A DNA stretch of 35,832 nucleotides from JAAKFL01 sp964629645 (lineage in GTDB: Bacteria; Chlamydiota; Chlamydiia; Chlamydiales; SLFE01): the NCBI GenBank assembly GCA_964629645.1, contig CAZVSU010000016.1:1-35832 (forward strand), written 5' to 3'. Below the pieces are notes generated by a model. The model was not told the origin of the DNA, did not search any database, and saw nothing but the letters and a program-made list of their open reading frames with translations. The translations under genes were made by a program, and so were the position numbers. Shown here piece after piece: positions 1 to 7,857 of this stretch. Position 1 is the first letter of the stretch. Each line of letters opens with the position of its first letter.

Positions 1-7
1 GGCGCGC

Positions 8-62
8 TAGGAGGAGAGGCAATATTAATCAAATATAGCCCCTCCTCTTGCCCGCCCTCCTA
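8..62. repeat. Imperfect inverted repeat (hairpin) left of the IS remnant
   Basis: Arms at 8-22 and 48-62 pair at 12 of 15 positions (TAGGAGG...GGCAA against TTGCCC...CCTCCTA), around an AT-rich loop. There is no T-run after it, so it is not a clear intrinsic terminator. It could be the edge of a mobile element or the end of a transcription unit lying further left. The function is unknown. Confidence 0.4.
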
Positions 63-74
63 AGAGAAAAGAAC

Positions 75-112
75 TCAAATTAAGTTGATTCAAAATTTGA
101 AGACGTCCCCTA
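75..112 (+). repeat. IS5-like end repeat, copy 1 (left arm truncated)
   Basis: This copy matches the middle and right arm of the complete palindrome at 19059-19109: TCAAATTAAGT, a short spacer, then AAATTTGAAGACGTCCCCTA. The outer part of the left arm is missing. The repeat runs directly into the transposase remnant and supplies the first codons of its open frame, so the junction is secondary and not part of the original transposase. Confidence 0.7.
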
Positions 113-489
113 GTAGATGCTCTGGTTTGCCGATCGATTTACGCTTCACAGAAGGAAACTGCCATGACATCACCCAAGCAGAACGGCTTTTGTCCGGTAA
201 GGAATCGGAAAACGTTATTGCAGACAAAGGTTACGATAGTCACTCATTGAGGGCTCTAATCCTAGATAGTGGACGAACGGCTGTTCTTCCGGGGCGCTCT
301 TGTCGCAGGGAGGAAATCGTTTATGACGAGCATCTATATATGGAGCGCTATCTTGTAGAGAATTATTTTGGACGGATCAAGCAGTACCGCCGTGTCGCGA
401 CTCAATACGAGGCAAAGGTAGAGCTTTACAGGGCCATGGTAGTTTTAGCAAGCATTTTGTTATGGTTGCGATTTGAAGAAATCCCCTAG
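85..489 (+). pseudogene. IS5-family DDE transposase, C-terminal remnant
   Basis: The open frame is 134 aa, but only the part from about residue 15 on looks like transposase. It has the IS5-type block GNCHDITQAERLL, then ADKGYDS carrying the second catalytic Asp, then VENYFGRIKQYRRVATQYE carrying the final Glu of the DDE triad. It ends with the usual hydrophobic LLWLRF tail. The N-terminal half with the first catalytic Asp is absent and replaced by translated repeat sequence, and the frame opens with TTG, so this is a dead fragment. Its stop codon lies inside an IS-end-like sequence (471-489), one base before the tsp stop on the other strand. Family assignment is firm; the exact IS name cannot be given from sequence alone. 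Confidence 0.85.
471..489 (+). repeat. Right terminal repeat of the IS5-like element
   Basis: ATTTGAAGAAATCCCCTAG matches the right arm of the other repeat copies (ATTTGAAGACGTCCCCTAA) at 15 of 19 bases, in the same orientation. It lies exactly at the end of the transposase frame, where an IS5-type element would end, and closes with CTAG. This is the main reason for reading the whole repeat family as IS5-like terminal inverted repeats. Confidence 0.55.
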
Positions 490-490
490 T

Positions 491-2479
491 TTACGCGCCA
501 ACCTTTTCGAAGTCTTTCTGATACACCTCTTGCATCCCGACTGAGTCGAGCTTTTGCAAAATGATGAGATCTTTCATTAGGTTCATCGTTTCGATGAGCT
601 GAAGATCATTTTTACCGTACTGTGCATCTGTCTCGGGATCAAAATTAAGGTCTTGTTTTTTGACTTCTTCCAAGAAGGCTTGGTAGTCCTTATTCTTTTC
701 GATGCGAATCGACGAGTTTTGCTTCAGCAAAGGAATGTAATCATCGTAAATCGTCAGCTTCGGCTGAAGATTGAATCGGTAGAGGCTCGTGAGCTTTGCT
801 CTCTGAAAAAACGGAACATCGGAGAGGTCATCTTCAAAAGCGGGTTCAATTTTGTCTGTCGGAAGAGGGTACTTGGCGTACTGCTCTCCAATTTCCGACT
901 CGGACAGAGCTCCCGGCACCTCGATATCGGCAAGGACCCCTGTCAGCTGCGGACTTTTTCCTGAGACGGTGTAATAGCGGCCCCTGGTCACTTTATACTC
1001 CCCTTCCGGGTTGATCGTCCCTTGTCCCGATGCGTTCAGTGTGAATGTTTGGAAAGAGCCTTTCCCGAAGCTGTGATCGTCGCCAACGATAATCGCCCGC
1101 CCATAATCTTGAAGCGTCTGAGCGACGATTTCAGAGGCGGATGCGCTGCCGCGGTTGATCATCACCATGAGCGGCCCATTCCAGATGGTACGGCCGTCGA
1201 GATCGCGGAGGTGCTGCACCTTTCCCTCATCGTCTTTGATCGATACGACGACCCCTTTCGTAATGAAGAGCCCTGTCACTGCGACAGCTTGCGTCAACAT
1301 ACCCCCGGAGTTGTTGCGGAGGTCGAGGACAACGCCCAACACTTTGTGATCTTCTTTGATTTTTTGCAGTTCATTTGCCAAATCTTCAGCCGAAGAGTTT
1401 TCGGGATCCTGATAAAAAGAAAAAAGCTTAAGGTAGGCAATGACTCCGTCGCCAAAGGGCTCGAAGGACGCCTCATAGCGCGTTTCTTTTAAAACGACCT
1501 CGCCTCTGATCACGGTGATATCTAACGTTTCTTCTGCGGCATCCTCTTTTTCTTTTTCCTTGCGAATGACTGTGAGCTTAACAGGGGTTTCTTTTTCTCC
1601 TCGAATCAGGCTGACAGCGTCGATGATGCTCATGCCGACGACGGGCTCTCCATCAACGGCAATGATGAGGTCGTCAGCTTTTAAATCGCCGCCGCGGTCA
1701 GCGGGACCCCCCTCCACGATCTTGATCACTTTGAAGCCGTTAATGTCGTCTCTTAGAGCCGCTCCGATCCCGAATAATCTTTGCTGGACATTGATCAGAA
1801 ACTGCTGTGCTTCTTCCGGTGTGAAATAAGCCGTGTGAGCATCGAGGGCCGAAGCAAACGCTTTGAGCGCCTTCGATAATATGAGCTGCTGCCGGTACTG
1901 AGGATCGCTATTCATGAGCTCTTCTTCGTATTTCCGCCTTTGTTTTTGTATCCTTTGCAGCGATTTTTCTTGCAGTTCGTCATTCAATCGTTTCGATGTT
2001 TCAATCTGCAGGGCGCGCACTTCCATAATCCTGGCGAGAAGGTCTTGCTCAGAAGAGGTCCACTCCAAATCCTTGAATTGGTTCGCATCAACTTTTTCTG
2101 GCAGGGCGTTGACATCGATCATGCTTTCGAGTCGCTCGCGGCGATCGATTGCGCCCAGCATTTTGTTGTAAATCTCTCTAAAATGTCTGTAGTCGTTGGC
2201 TTCGACGCTCTTGAGCACTTCATTCAGATATCTGTCGCTTGGATTCAGCCAAAGATCGATATCCGATTCAATAAAGTAGGTCTTTGTCGGATCGAGTTCA
2301 TCAATATAGTTACTAAGGGTCCTTTTGATGATCTCGGGATTGAGCTGCTTTTCAGAGGCGTGCGCCTTCATAATCTCTTTTAATTTTGCTCCCGCACTGT
2401 TCGGGTTAATCGCCGGAGGCTTTGCATACACAAAGAGAGGAAAGACAAATAAAATGATAAAAATAAATCGTTTCAACAT
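491..2479 (-). CDS. tsp: Tail-specific protease Tsp/Prc (C-terminal processing peptidase, S41A)
   Basis: This is a periplasmic serine protease that degrades or trims proteins from exposed C-termini; chlamydial Tsp has also been linked to cleavage of host proteins. A signal peptide covers residues 1-19 (MLKRFIFIILFVFPLFVYA). A helical N-terminal domain follows, then a PDZ domain at about 240-310 (GIGAAL, ADRGG, IIAVDGEPV). The S41 core is at about 340-530, with VVLDLRNNSGG at 384-394, nucleophile Ser447 in SASASE and general-base Lys473 in FGKG, followed by the family's C-terminal region. The start at 2479 is preferred over 2500 because GGAG lies 5 bases before it and the signal peptide begins there. 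At 662 aa it has the normal length. It is the last gene of a probable four-gene minus-strand operon. Confidence 0.93.
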   Translation of the reverse strand: MLKRFIFIILFVFPLFVYAKPPAINPNSAGAKLKEIMKAHASEKQLNPEIIKRTLSNYIDELDPTKTYFIESDIDLWLNPSDRYLNEVLKSVEANDYRHFREIYNKMLGAIDRRERLESMIDVNALPEKVDANQFKDLEWTSSEQDLLARIMEVRALQIETSKRLNDELQEKSLQRIQKQRRKYEEELMNSDPQYRQQLILSKALKAFASALDAHTAYFTPEEAQQFLINVQQRLFGIGAALRDDINGFKVIKIVEGGPADRGGDLKADDLIIAVDGEPVVGMSIIDAVSLIRGEKETPVKLTVIRKEKEKEDAAEETLDITVIRGEVVLKETRYEASFEPFGDGVIAYLKLFSFYQDPENSSAEDLANELQKIKEDHKVLGVVLDLRNNSGGMLTQAVAVTGLFITKGVVVSIKDDEGKVQHLRDLDGRTIWNGPLMVMINRGSASASEIVAQTLQDYGRAIIVGDDHSFGKGSFQTFTLNASGQGTINPEGEYKVTRGRYYTVSGKSPQLTGVLADIEVPGALSESEIGEQYAKYPLPTDKIEPAFEDDLSDVPFFQRAKLTSLYRFNLQPKLTIYDDYIPLLKQNSSIRIEKNKDYQAFLEEVKKQDLNFDPETDAQYGKNDLQLIETMNLMKDLIILQKLDSVGMQEVYQKDFEKVGA

Positions 2480-2516
2480 AATGACTCCATTGATTGCCAT
2501 TATAAATGATTGCGGT

Positions 2517-2729
2517 TTATTTCTTAATCGATTTAATGAACCAGATGACCGCGACCTTAAATGTGTAAAGAAGGGTGAAAATGGCAGCGGAGAATATCAC
2601 CGTGTAAGCAAGACGCGCACTCACGGTCGTGTCGTCGCTGTAGAGATTGAAAATAAAAATCCCCATGAAAAGACACAACGCGATAATCAAGGCATTTCCA
2701 AGCTGAGAAATAATTTTTGCAGTATCCAT
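2517..2729 (-). CDS. Small two-helix membrane protein of unknown function
   Basis: A 70-aa protein with two clear hydrophobic segments, at about residues 12-29 and 42-64, joined by a short polar loop containing YSDDTTVSAR; it ends in the basic tail KSIKK. A GGAG motif lies 7 bases before the ATG, and the gene sits 24 bases after the aldehyde dehydrogenase stop and 37 bases before the tsp start, so it is very probably translated as part of this operon. No family is recognised. It could be a small accessory protein for an envelope function, but that is only a guess from topology and from its neighbour tsp. Confidence 0.7.
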   Translation of the reverse strand: MDTAKIISQLGNALIIALCLFMGIFIFNLYSDDTTVSARLAYTVIFSAAIFTLLYTFKVAVIWFIKSIKK

Positions 2730-2753
2730 TATGCGGCTCCGCCCCCTAAAGCT

Positions 2754-4172
2754 CTACTTATAAAACGAGGCGCACTTAGACACAAGATATTCCTGGATTC
2801 CGTCCGGCCCTCCTTCGACGCCGAATCCTGAGGCTTTCCTTCCGCCGAAAGAGAGTTCCGGAGCGCTCGGTAGACCGTCGTTCACACCGACAATTCCATA
2901 ATCAAGCCTTTTCATTCCTTCCATTGCCCTTTCGTATGACTTTGTGAACAAATAAGAGGCGAGGCCATAAGGAGAATTGTTGGCTTTTTGGTAAGCATCA
3001 TAGTCAGAATCAAACGATGAAATCGGCAAGATCGGGCCAAAAGTCTCTTCTTGCATGACCTGCATGCTGTCATCAATTCCTGTCAAAACAACAGGCTCAT
3101 AGACGTTCTGAGCAAACAGGGCGGCTTTTGCTCCTTTTGTCATGGCATCTTTTACATGGCGCTCTCCCTTCTCCCGAACTGTCGGATGCAAAACATTTGT
3201 GAGGTCTGTGGCGGCCTCGAGCGGATTCCCAACCTTGAGCGCTTTTATTTTCGGCAAGAGCTTCTCAAGGAAAGGCTCGGCCACTTTTTTTTGTACGAAG
3301 ACGCGATTGGGTGCGACACAAGATTGGCCGCTGTTTCTGAATTTTGAGCGTACAAGCTGATCGGCGGCGTGCTCTAAGTCGGCATCGTCAAAAACGATGA
3401 AAGGCGCGTGCCCTCCAAGCTCTAGCGACAACTTTTTTAACGTACCGGCAGAGTAACGGTAGAGATAGTGCCCGACAGCTGTGCTGCCTGTAAAGCTGAT
3501 CTTTCGAACGACATGGGACTCAAGGAATTCTTTTCCAATCTCTTCGGCAGGGCCATTGACGACGTTGACCACACCCGGCGGAACGCCAGCCTCAGAGCAG
3601 GCGACAGCGAGAAAAAGAGCGGAAACGGGACATTCGGGCGACGGCTTGAAGACGACTGAGCAGCCGGCAGCCAAAGCGGCGGCGATTTTCCTTGCGGGCA
3701 TTGCAAGAGGAAAGTTCCAAGGGGTGATGAATCCGCAGACACCGACGGGTTCTTTAAGATAAAGAAGGGTTTTTGGACCGACATCAATACGCTTTTCAAA
3801 AATCCGCTCCGCTTCACCAGCAAACCAGCTGAAAAAGCCGGCGGCGTAGGCGACCTCACCAAGGCCGTCGCGCCTTGTTTTCCCCATTTCGTAGGTCATG
3901 ATTTCAGCTAAAGCGACGCGATGTTCAAGCATCATCTCTCCGATATGGCGGAGGATTCTCCCTTTTTCGACAGCAGGCGTCTCTTTCCAAATGCACTGGG
4001 CGTGTTTGGCGCTTTCGATGGCGTGTTTGGCATCGCCCTTTGAGGCTCGATGCACCGTTTTCCAATCCTGATTCGTGAGAGGACTGACAAGAGACTCTGT
4101 CGGCGAGGTCAGCAGCTCTCCTTTGATGTAAGATCCGATGATCCTTAAGTCCCAGAACTCATGAAGCTTCAT
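2754..4172 (-). CDS. NAD(P)-dependent aldehyde dehydrogenase, succinate-semialdehyde type
   Basis: A 472-aa enzyme of the aldehyde dehydrogenase superfamily, oxidising an aldehyde to the acid with NAD(P)+. Visible motifs are PWNFPLAMPARK at 151-162 (Asn153), the cofactor-binding segment VVFKPSPE at 173-180, FTGSTAVG at 227-234, the general base Glu251 in ELGGHAPF, and the catalytic Cys285 in NSGQSCVAPNR. The motif set is closest to succinate-semialdehyde dehydrogenase (GabD/YneI type), but the substrate cannot be fixed from sequence. No strong ribosome site precedes the ATG at 4172. The start lies inside the end of the small frame 4159-4401, which would suggest translational coupling if that frame is real. 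Confidence 0.88.
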   Translation of the reverse strand: MKLHEFWDLRIIGSYIKGELLTSPTESLVSPLTNQDWKTVHRASKGDAKHAIESAKHAQCIWKETPAVEKGRILRHIGEMMLEHRVALAEIMTYEMGKTRRDGLGEVAYAAGFFSWFAGEAERIFEKRIDVGPKTLLYLKEPVGVCGFITPWNFPLAMPARKIAAALAAGCSVVFKPSPECPVSALFLAVACSEAGVPPGVVNVVNGPAEEIGKEFLESHVVRKISFTGSTAVGHYLYRYSAGTLKKLSLELGGHAPFIVFDDADLEHAADQLVRSKFRNSGQSCVAPNRVFVQKKVAEPFLEKLLPKIKALKVGNPLEAATDLTNVLHPTVREKGERHVKDAMTKGAKAALFAQNVYEPVVLTGIDDSMQVMQEETFGPILPISSFDSDYDAYQKANNSPYGLASYLFTKSYERAMEGMKRLDYGIVGVNDGLPSAPELSFGGRKASGFGVEGGPDGIQEYLVSKCASFYK

Positions 4173-4401
4173 ACTTCATATATGGATGAATCAAAAATTT
4201 GATTCTATAGAAATTTGGATCGAGTTCTATGGCCTCTTTCCAAAATAAAAGAGACTGCCGTAGTAGAAAGTGTGACAATCCAGAGAAATAGCAACTGCCT
4301 GCCCCGCATTGAAAGCCTTGTCTTTCCATATAGGTGCATATTGATACAAGGTGTGGAGGTGAAGATTTAATTTCGAACTGATTCATGAAAACGAGAGTCA
4401 A
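4159..4401 (-). CDS. Possible small hypothetical protein between exchanger and dehydrogenase genes
   Basis: This 80-codon frame starts with TTG overlapping the TGA of the exchanger gene (TTGA), or with ATG at 4386, and ends 14 bases inside the dehydrogenase gene. The coupled layout argues for translation. There is no ribosome site before the ATG and no recognisable domain. The product is moderately cysteine-containing (CTY, CGAGSCYF) with a tyrosine-rich end. It may equally be a decaying gene or a non-coding spacer, so treat it as tentative. Confidence 0.28.
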   Translation of the reverse strand: MTLVFMNQFEIKSSPPHLVSICTYMERQGFQCGAGSCYFSGLSHFLLRQSLLFWKEAIELDPNFYRIKFLIHPYMKYEAS

Positions 4402-5360
4402 ATAACTTTGAATGAATAGTAACCAAGAAAAAGCATATAGAGGATGCAGAGGATACCTCCTTCGATCCTCGAAACACGGCGTTTAGACCACCCAAAGATC
4501 CAAATCAGCAAAGCCAAGCCCATCATCGAGGTATAATCAAGTAAAGAAATATCGGACACCTCAATTGGTTGGATCGCAGCTGTCAACCCGACAATTGCCA
4601 ATATATTGAAAATATTCGATCCGACGATATTGCCCATCACGAAATCGGTGTGCTTCCGGATGACTGCAATGATTGTGATCGCGAGTTCCGGCAGGCTCGT
4701 TCCGAATGCAACAACAGTCACTGCAATCACAGCATCGCTGACGTTCAGCAATTTCGCTAATTGTATTGAGCCTGTTAAAAATAAACTCCCCCCAAAAATG
4801 AGAGCAAAAAGGCCAAGAGCAATTAAAAGGATTTCCAGCCACCAACACGAAAGTTTCAAGTGATGAACCTCTTCTTGTTCCATCGCGATTAACACACTGT
4901 TTTTGAGTCCCTGCTTAATCGTGCAGTAAGAATAAAAAATGATGCCGACGAGAAAGGAAAACCCGATTGCGGCTCCGATAAATCGGGTCACAACAAGGAC
5001 GATGCACAGCGTGACTGAGACGACAATCATGATCGGAATGTCGTACACGAGAAACTGCCGATTGATGGGTATGGGACAAATCATTGCAGCCACTCCCAGG
5101 ATGAGGGCTGAATTGGCGATGTTAGATCCAATGACGTTGCCCAGGGCTATATCCCCCTTTCCGATTAAACCGGCTTGGAGGCTGACGATCAACTCCGGGG
5201 TACCCGAGCCGTAGCCAATGACTGTCAAGCCGATGATCATTGTGGGAATGCCGAGCCTTAAGGCAAAAGAGGCGCCGCCTCGAATGAGCCCTTCGGCTCC
5301 TCCCCAAAGAAAAGCCAAGCCAAAAACAAGGTAGAGAATTATCGCAAGCCCGTCACTCAT
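4398..5360 (-). CDS. Calcium/sodium antiporter, CaCA family (YrbG-like)
   Basis: An integral inner-membrane cation exchanger of 320 aa, the usual size for bacterial YrbG/NCX_Mj-type proteins. The two inverted alpha-repeats that form the ion site are plain: GYGSGTPELIVS at 49-60 with LGNVIGSNIANSALILG, and AFGTSLPELAIT with MGNIVGSNIFNILAIVG in the second half. The Glu of each PEL motif is a known ion ligand. About ten hydrophobic helices are visible. ATG at 5360 is preferred over GTG at 5366 because AAGGGA lies at the right distance only for the former. It is the first gene of the run toward tsp. Physiologically it would extrude Ca2+ or Na+. Confidence 0.92.
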   Translation of the reverse strand: MSDGLAIILYLVFGLAFLWGGAEGLIRGGASFALRLGIPTMIIGLTVIGYGSGTPELIVSLQAGLIGKGDIALGNVIGSNIANSALILGVAAMICPIPINRQFLVYDIPIMIVVSVTLCIVLVVTRFIGAAIGFSFLVGIIFYSYCTIKQGLKNSVLIAMEQEEVHHLKLSCWWLEILLIALGLFALIFGGSLFLTGSIQLAKLLNVSDAVIAVTVVAFGTSLPELAITIIAVIRKHTDFVMGNIVGSNIFNILAIVGLTAAIQPIEVSDISLLDYTSMMGLALLIWIFGWSKRRVSRIEGGILCILYMLFLGYYSFKVI

Positions 5361-5406
5361 CCGCACGTCCCTTTTTTAAGGGTTATACACGGCAGGCGTC
5401 GATGTG

Positions 5407-5500
5407 TCCAAGGGTAAAACCCCTGATGGTATTGAGACGCGCGGGTGACGAAGGGCGGCTTGCTTAAGCCTATCTCGCCTCCCGATTTTTGAGAAATAGG
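5407..5500 (+). repeat. 94-bp dispersed repeat, copy A
   Basis: This copy begins TCCAAGGGTAAAACCC and ends GAGAAATAGG, with a highly conserved core around GCCTATCTCGCCTCCCGATT. It is about 85% identical by eye to copy B (6083-6175) in the same orientation. It lies in the 293-base gene-free stretch 5361-5653. The remaining sequence there is AT-rich towards the toxin-like gene and shows no other feature that can be supported. Confidence 0.75.
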
Positions 5501-5653
5501 GCGGTTAATTTCCCCTCCTCTGTTGCTGGATTTCGATCAACCTCAGCCCCTTCTTCGATAAGAGGGCTTCCGCACGGAAAATTAATATTTCCTTTATGTC
5601 ATTTTTAAAAAAATCGGCTTTAATAAGACCTTATAGATAAATAAATCACTAAT

Positions 5654-6004
5654 ATGATTAAAAAAACTATCTTCTTAACAATTTTTCTTGCAATGACCTG
5701 TCTTGCCGAGGGAAGGATTTCACCAACAAGCCTCTCCCATATTCAGAAGAGACATTGGTATAACGCCCAATCAGGCAGCTCGCGATTTGACCCCTCAATC
5801 AATGAGGCAAAACTCAACCGCCTTTGCCATATTGCCTTAACGAAAGGGTCCGTGCGTCCTTCTAAAAACGGGAATGGAAGATTGTGTTATCGTTATAAAT
5901 TTAAAAAAGCAATAGGCAAAGCGTCAAATGGTTTTCGAGCCTATACACTCATTGTGATCACTGAAGGCAACGGACAAATTGTCACCGCTTTCCCGACAAA
6001 ATGA
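5654..6004 (+). CDS. Small exported protein resembling a BECR-fold RNase toxin
   Basis: A 116-aa protein with a typical signal peptide (MIKKTIFLTIFLAMTCLAEG), leaving a mature part of about 97 aa. The mature part has the layout of toxin RNase domains found at the C-termini of polymorphic and contact-dependent toxins: HIQKRHWY at 29-36, then SSRF at 42-45, a helical part, the basic block KGSVRPSKNG, a strand-rich half (YRYKFKKAIGK, YTLIVIT) and the terminal TAFP at 111-114. His29, His34, Arg68 and Thr111 are candidate catalytic residues. The barnase-EndoU-colicin-RelE (BECR) assignment is by pattern only. It stands alone, with no immunity-type partner beside it, between two 94-bp direct repeats, and its stop codon touches an IS-end repeat. 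These suggest acquired DNA. Confidence 0.7.
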   Translation: MIKKTIFLTIFLAMTCLAEGRISPTSLSHIQKRHWYNAQSGSSRFDPSINEAKLNRLCHIALTKGSVRPSKNGNGRLCYRYKFKKAIGKASNGFRAYTLIVITEGNGQIVTAFPTK

Positions 6005-6024
6005 AATTTGAAGACGTCCCCTAA
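6004..6024 (+). repeat. IS5-like end repeat, copy 2 (right arm only)
   Basis: AAATTTGAAGACGTCCCCTAA is identical to the right arm of the complete copy at 19089-19109. It starts at the last base of the toxin-like gene's TGA, so the repeat abuts a stop codon as it does at 19059. No left arm is present. Confidence 0.8.
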
Positions 6025-6082
6025 TGATCGCGGGTCTGTCACCGATCCTAACGCCCCTTGCTTAAAAGAAGAGGCCGATCTC

Positions 6083-6175
6083 TCCAAGGGTAAAACCCTG
6101 ATAGTGTCGAGAGGGGCGGGGTACGAAGGGCGCCTTGCTTGAGCCTATCTCGCCTCCCGATTTTAGAGAAATAGG
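6083..6175 (+). repeat. 94-bp dispersed repeat, copy B
   Basis: This is the second copy of the element at 5407-5500, one base shorter, in direct orientation. It lies just beyond the 3' end of the first NTT gene. Together the two copies frame a segment of about 580 bases that holds the toxin-like gene. The element has no coding frame of its own and contains a small GGGT-A-rich-ACCC motif in both copies. Confidence 0.75.
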
Positions 6176-6215
6176 TAGGGAGCGCCTTACCACGGATAAG
6201 GCCGCAATCGGCGGT

Positions 6216-7784
6216 TTAAGAATTCACCGGGACAGGTTCCGGTTCAAGCTGATCGGTCACGCCGGTCGCCTCGTCATGGTTTTTGAGCGCGAGAGCGGCA
6301 AATTCAACGCCGAGCATGCGGACAGCCACAAACCAGCCGATCACAACGAGAAGCAGAATCGACGCAACATACGGGGTGCTTTGCATAAGTGAGGAGCACA
6401 CCAAAAGAAGGCCTTGATGGATAATGGACCCTCCTGACTTGCCGAATCGGGAAGCGACGCCGTCAATGGCAGCTTTTCCTTTGAGCTTAGTTTCGTGATC
6501 CAAGGGAATAAAAGCCATCTCTTTTGTCGAGTCGAAGACAGAGAACTTCGCCGCTTTGCTCAAGCAATTTTGCGCCCCGCCAAACAAAACAGCAACAGCC
6601 AGAGGCGTCATCCCAAGAAGGCTCATCGATATTTCGACAAAGCTGTCGCGGAAAAAGAGAAACCCGAAAAAGCCAAAACTTGTCACAAGAATCATAACCG
6701 GCGTGATCAACGCTGTTTTTGTCCATCCAAATCGAGCGATAACAGTCCCGACAAAGAAAGAAGCAATTGATGAAATAATCCCCAAAATCACGGTCACATC
6801 GCAGAGGTAATTAAAGTAATCTCCCTTCTTAGGATAGAGTTCCTTTAACTGATCTTTCCACACAACCTCGACCAAATTGATCGTCAAATTATACGAGATG
6901 ACAAGCACTGCAATGCAGATCAGGTACTTCGACTTCGAAAGCATCGTAAAGCTTTCTCTGAGCGATTGTTTCTTCTTAATTTTAAATGTTTTGTTAGGTC
7001 TGTGCAAATCTTTGTATTCGGCGGAATTCAAGACATATTGATTCAGCCACCAAAAGGTGCCGATGATCAAAATACCGACTGCAATCACAGCAATCATCAC
7101 CTCGACAATTGTTTGCTCCCAAGCATCGCTGCCAAATGGAAGGGAGGGGTTGTATTCGAGGTTGGAAAAATAGCGCCCCATAATACCGGCGATCACCGCC
7201 GAAAAGCTCGCCACGACACTGAGGAGGCTGTACCAACGCTTGGCATCTTTTACTTTTGTGATTTCGTTAGCAAATCCCCAAAATAAAACGGTCAACACAA
7301 TACTGGACCAAAGCTCGCACATGACGTAAAAGCCGGTAAATGTCCAGTGGCGGACCATAGCGATAAACCCTCGAGCCCCCAAGGGGAGAACGCTTTCCAG
7401 CCCATTGGCGACCGTGACCAGTTCAAGTTGTTCGCGAAAGGGGTAGATCACAAACCCGAAAAGGGCGTAGACCGCAAGAAACCCGGAAAGAACCAGATAA
7501 TAGACTTTTTCTTGACTGTAGCGATTCGAAAGTTTCGTGAAGATGAAGGCGGATAAGACCGCCATCGGGAGCATCGCCCAAACTTTGATAAACGGAATCA
7601 CTTCACCGCCCGATGATTTAGCGGTGACAACCATAACATCTTTCAAGTTCTTCAACATGCTGTAATTAAAGCAGGTCAAAAAGAGCATAAAGAGCATCGG
7701 CAAAACGACTTTCAGCTCTTGCCGGTAAACGGGCCACAAAATAGACCGGATCGGTCCGAAATCTGAAGAACTCGATGAAGTCAT
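6216..7784 (-). CDS. NTT-family nucleotide transporter (Tlc-type ADP/ATP translocase), copy 1
   Basis: A 522-aa integral membrane protein of the plastid/chlamydia/rickettsia nucleotide transporter family, which imports host ATP in exchange for ADP or carries other nucleotides. Family marks are WPVYRQELKVVLPMLFMLF near the N-terminus, NYSMLKNLKDVMVVTA, GGEVIPFIKVWAMLP, LSNRYSQEKVYYL, and the late block FDSTKEMAFIPLDHETKLKGKAAIDG. About twelve hydrophobic segments are visible. Where the second copy has KDTLVV, this one has KDVMVV, so its substrate may differ. AGGAA lies 8 bases before the ATG, and an AT-rich gap of 73 bases separates it from the paralogue upstream. Exact substrate is not decidable from sequence. 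Confidence 0.9.
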   Translation of the reverse strand: MTSSSSSDFGPIRSILWPVYRQELKVVLPMLFMLFLTCFNYSMLKNLKDVMVVTAKSSGGEVIPFIKVWAMLPMAVLSAFIFTKLSNRYSQEKVYYLVLSGFLAVYALFGFVIYPFREQLELVTVANGLESVLPLGARGFIAMVRHWTFTGFYVMCELWSSIVLTVLFWGFANEITKVKDAKRWYSLLSVVASFSAVIAGIMGRYFSNLEYNPSLPFGSDAWEQTIVEVMIAVIAVGILIIGTFWWLNQYVLNSAEYKDLHRPNKTFKIKKKQSLRESFTMLSKSKYLICIAVLVISYNLTINLVEVVWKDQLKELYPKKGDYFNYLCDVTVILGIISSIASFFVGTVIARFGWTKTALITPVMILVTSFGFFGFLFFRDSFVEISMSLLGMTPLAVAVLFGGAQNCLSKAAKFSVFDSTKEMAFIPLDHETKLKGKAAIDGVASRFGKSGGSIIHQGLLLVCSSLMQSTPYVASILLLVVIGWFVAVRMLGVEFAALALKNHDEATGVTDQLEPEPVPVNS

Positions 7785-7857
7785 AGATTAAATTCCTCGC
7801 CAAAATTGTATCATAAAACCCTTATTATTTTCAACTAATTATTTTATATTCAGTAGT

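Noticed and set aside
653..2383. Several plus-strand frames inside the tsp gene
   Set aside because: All lie opposite conserved tsp domains and have cysteine/arginine-rich shadow composition.
5411..5424. AAGGGTAAAACCCC as intrinsic terminator
   Set aside because: The stem is only three to four pairs and no T-run follows; it is part of the 94-bp repeat.
5654..6004. RNase A-like (CdiA-CT type) domain as the name of the toxin-like protein
   Set aside because: The two histidines and the final TAFP recall it, but the spacing is too short; the wider BECR description was kept as tentative.
5407..6175. Composite transposon reading of the repeat-framed toxin island
   Set aside because: The repeats carry no transposase and no matching terminal inverted repeats or target duplications were found, so only direct repeats are reported.
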